NCBI GenBank assembly: GCA_947494205.1
Contig: CANLUH010000005.1
Span: 248,001 to 312,000, forward strand
Source: an uncultured Flavobacteriaceae bacterium
Lineage (GTDB): Bacteria; Bacteroidota; Bacteroidia; Flavobacteriales; Flavobacteriaceae
DNA length: 64,000 nucleotides
Reading direction: 5' to 3'
Shown here: positions 63,483 to 64,000 of the stretch, in pieces
Numbering within the stretch: position 1 is the stretch's first letter
Layout of the letters: every line of letters starts with the position of its first letter
Made by a program: the position numbers and the translations under genes
Notes under the pieces: generated by a model
What the model was told of the DNA's origin: nothing
Database searches by the model: none
Seen by the model: only the letters and a program-made list of their open reading frames with translations

Positions 63483-64000
63483 TTAAAGTTTTTCTAAAAG
63501 TATTTTAGTTTCTTGAGATTTAAAATCAGATTTCAGCGCTTCTAACGCTTTAAGTTCTGTTTTTGCTTTTTCAAAATCTTCTAGTTTAATCTGTATTAAA
63601 GCAGAATACCAAAACACTTCAGCTTTAAAATCATGAGTTTTAGATTTTAATCCATTTAATACTGTAGTAGCCGCTTCAATCTTATCTTGGTTTAATAAAG
63701 ACATAGCATAGTAAAACTCAATATTATAGTCTGTTTTAGAATTTAAAAGCGTTTTAAACTGTTGTTCCGCTTCATCATATAATTTATTTTCGTATAAATT
63801 AAAAGCGTTATTATTAGTATTAACTTCTCCTCTAACAACAGGTTGTAAAACGTTAGGATACACATCAAAATAATCTGTATATAAGTTGGATGAACTATTA
63901 TTTAAAAAGTAAAAAGCACCAATAATTAAACAACAAGCAGTAGCCAAAACAATAATTTTATGGCTTAGAGTTCGCTTTATTAATGAAGGACTTTCCGAAT
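63483..64000 (-). CDS. Membrane-anchored TPR protein (5' end outside window)
   Basis: The frame is open to the window edge, so only the last 172 residues are seen; a TTG inside the frame (63947) is not a convincing start. Visible from the edge are SESPSLIKRTLSHK, then a transmembrane helix (IIVLATACCLIIGAFYFL). A periplasmic region follows with TPR-like helix pairs (NLYENKLYDEAEQQFKTLL, YNIEFYYAMSLLNQDKIEAATTVL, FWYSALIQIKLEDFEKAKTEL) ending in ILLEKL. Proteins with this layout (a short cytoplasmic part, one helix, TPRs) occur in Bacteroidota signalling systems and near FG-GAP/SusCD loci. Role unassigned. Confidence 0.75.
   Translation of the reverse strand, partial: SESPSLIKRTLSHKIIVLATACCLIIGAFYFLNNSSSNLYTDYFDVYPNVLQPVVRGEVNTNNNAFNLYENKLYDEAEQQFKTLLNSKTDYNIEFYYAMSLLNQDKIEAATTVLNGLKSKTHDFKAEVFWYSALIQIKLEDFEKAKTELKALEALKSDFKSQETKILLEKL

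Noticed and set aside
63947-63949. TTG start for the last TPR gene
   Set aside because: The frame stays open beyond it to the window edge, and it falls inside the transmembrane helix.

Overview
The window is AT-rich DNA from a member of the Bacteroidota, most likely a marine-type Flavobacteriaceae. The evidence is a SusC/SusD pair, a long NusB, a fused cyclophilin-FKBP immunophilin, a DUF3276/PUR-like protein, promoters with the TAnnTTTG -7 element, and almost no Shine-Dalgarno sites. I saw no rRNA, tRNA, CRISPR array, integrase or transposase.

Layout. (1) 1-3031: the 3' end of recQ, an unlisted 42-residue peptide gene with a Gly-Gly motif, a dual immunophilin gene, a repeat-plus-hairpin intergenic stretch and a TPR lipoprotein. 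(2) 3060-26316, minus strand: the outstanding region. Seven tightly packed genes, five of them giant (705, 1206, 2056, 2442 and 1037 aa) and two small (208 and 62 aa), run from 26316 down to a shared terminator at 3011-3045. None of the proteins has a signal peptide. Recognisable parts are phage-derived or surface-binding: a peptidoglycan-binding and LysM-like N-terminus, a tandem lectin-like pair, a tail fibre with an S74 self-cleaving chaperone, and a small protein joining a phage-tail-type N-terminal motif to a BACON-like domain. No sheath, tube, capsid, portal or ATPase gene is present. I regard this as the candidate undescribed system; its function is unknown. (3) 26903-37734: ordinary chromosomal genes, including a DinB/YfiT protein, a GH25 lysozyme lipoprotein, an ECF42-type sigma factor with its YCII partner, CsaA, a TPR hybrid histidine kinase and an ABC exporter. 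(4) 37880-40877: leucine-type dehydrogenase, nusB, a DUF1573 lipoprotein and yajC. (5) 41158-63302: a carbohydrate locus.

The carbohydrate locus has SMP-30/gluconolactonase, GH3, gluconokinase, 6-phosphogluconate dehydrogenase, GntP permease, LacI regulator and GPH sugar transporter in one direction. These are followed by the remnant of a second GPH transporter, a second GH3 and an AraC regulator on the minus strand, then SusC, SusD and a large FG-GAP/ASPIC lipoprotein. The likely logic is outer-membrane glycan uptake (SusCD), beta-glucoside cleavage (two GH3 enzymes), and sugar or gluconate import. Lactone opening and phosphorylation would then feed 6-phosphogluconate into the pentose phosphate pathway. 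No endo-acting glycanase or glucose dehydrogenase is in the window. The window ends inside a membrane-anchored TPR protein.
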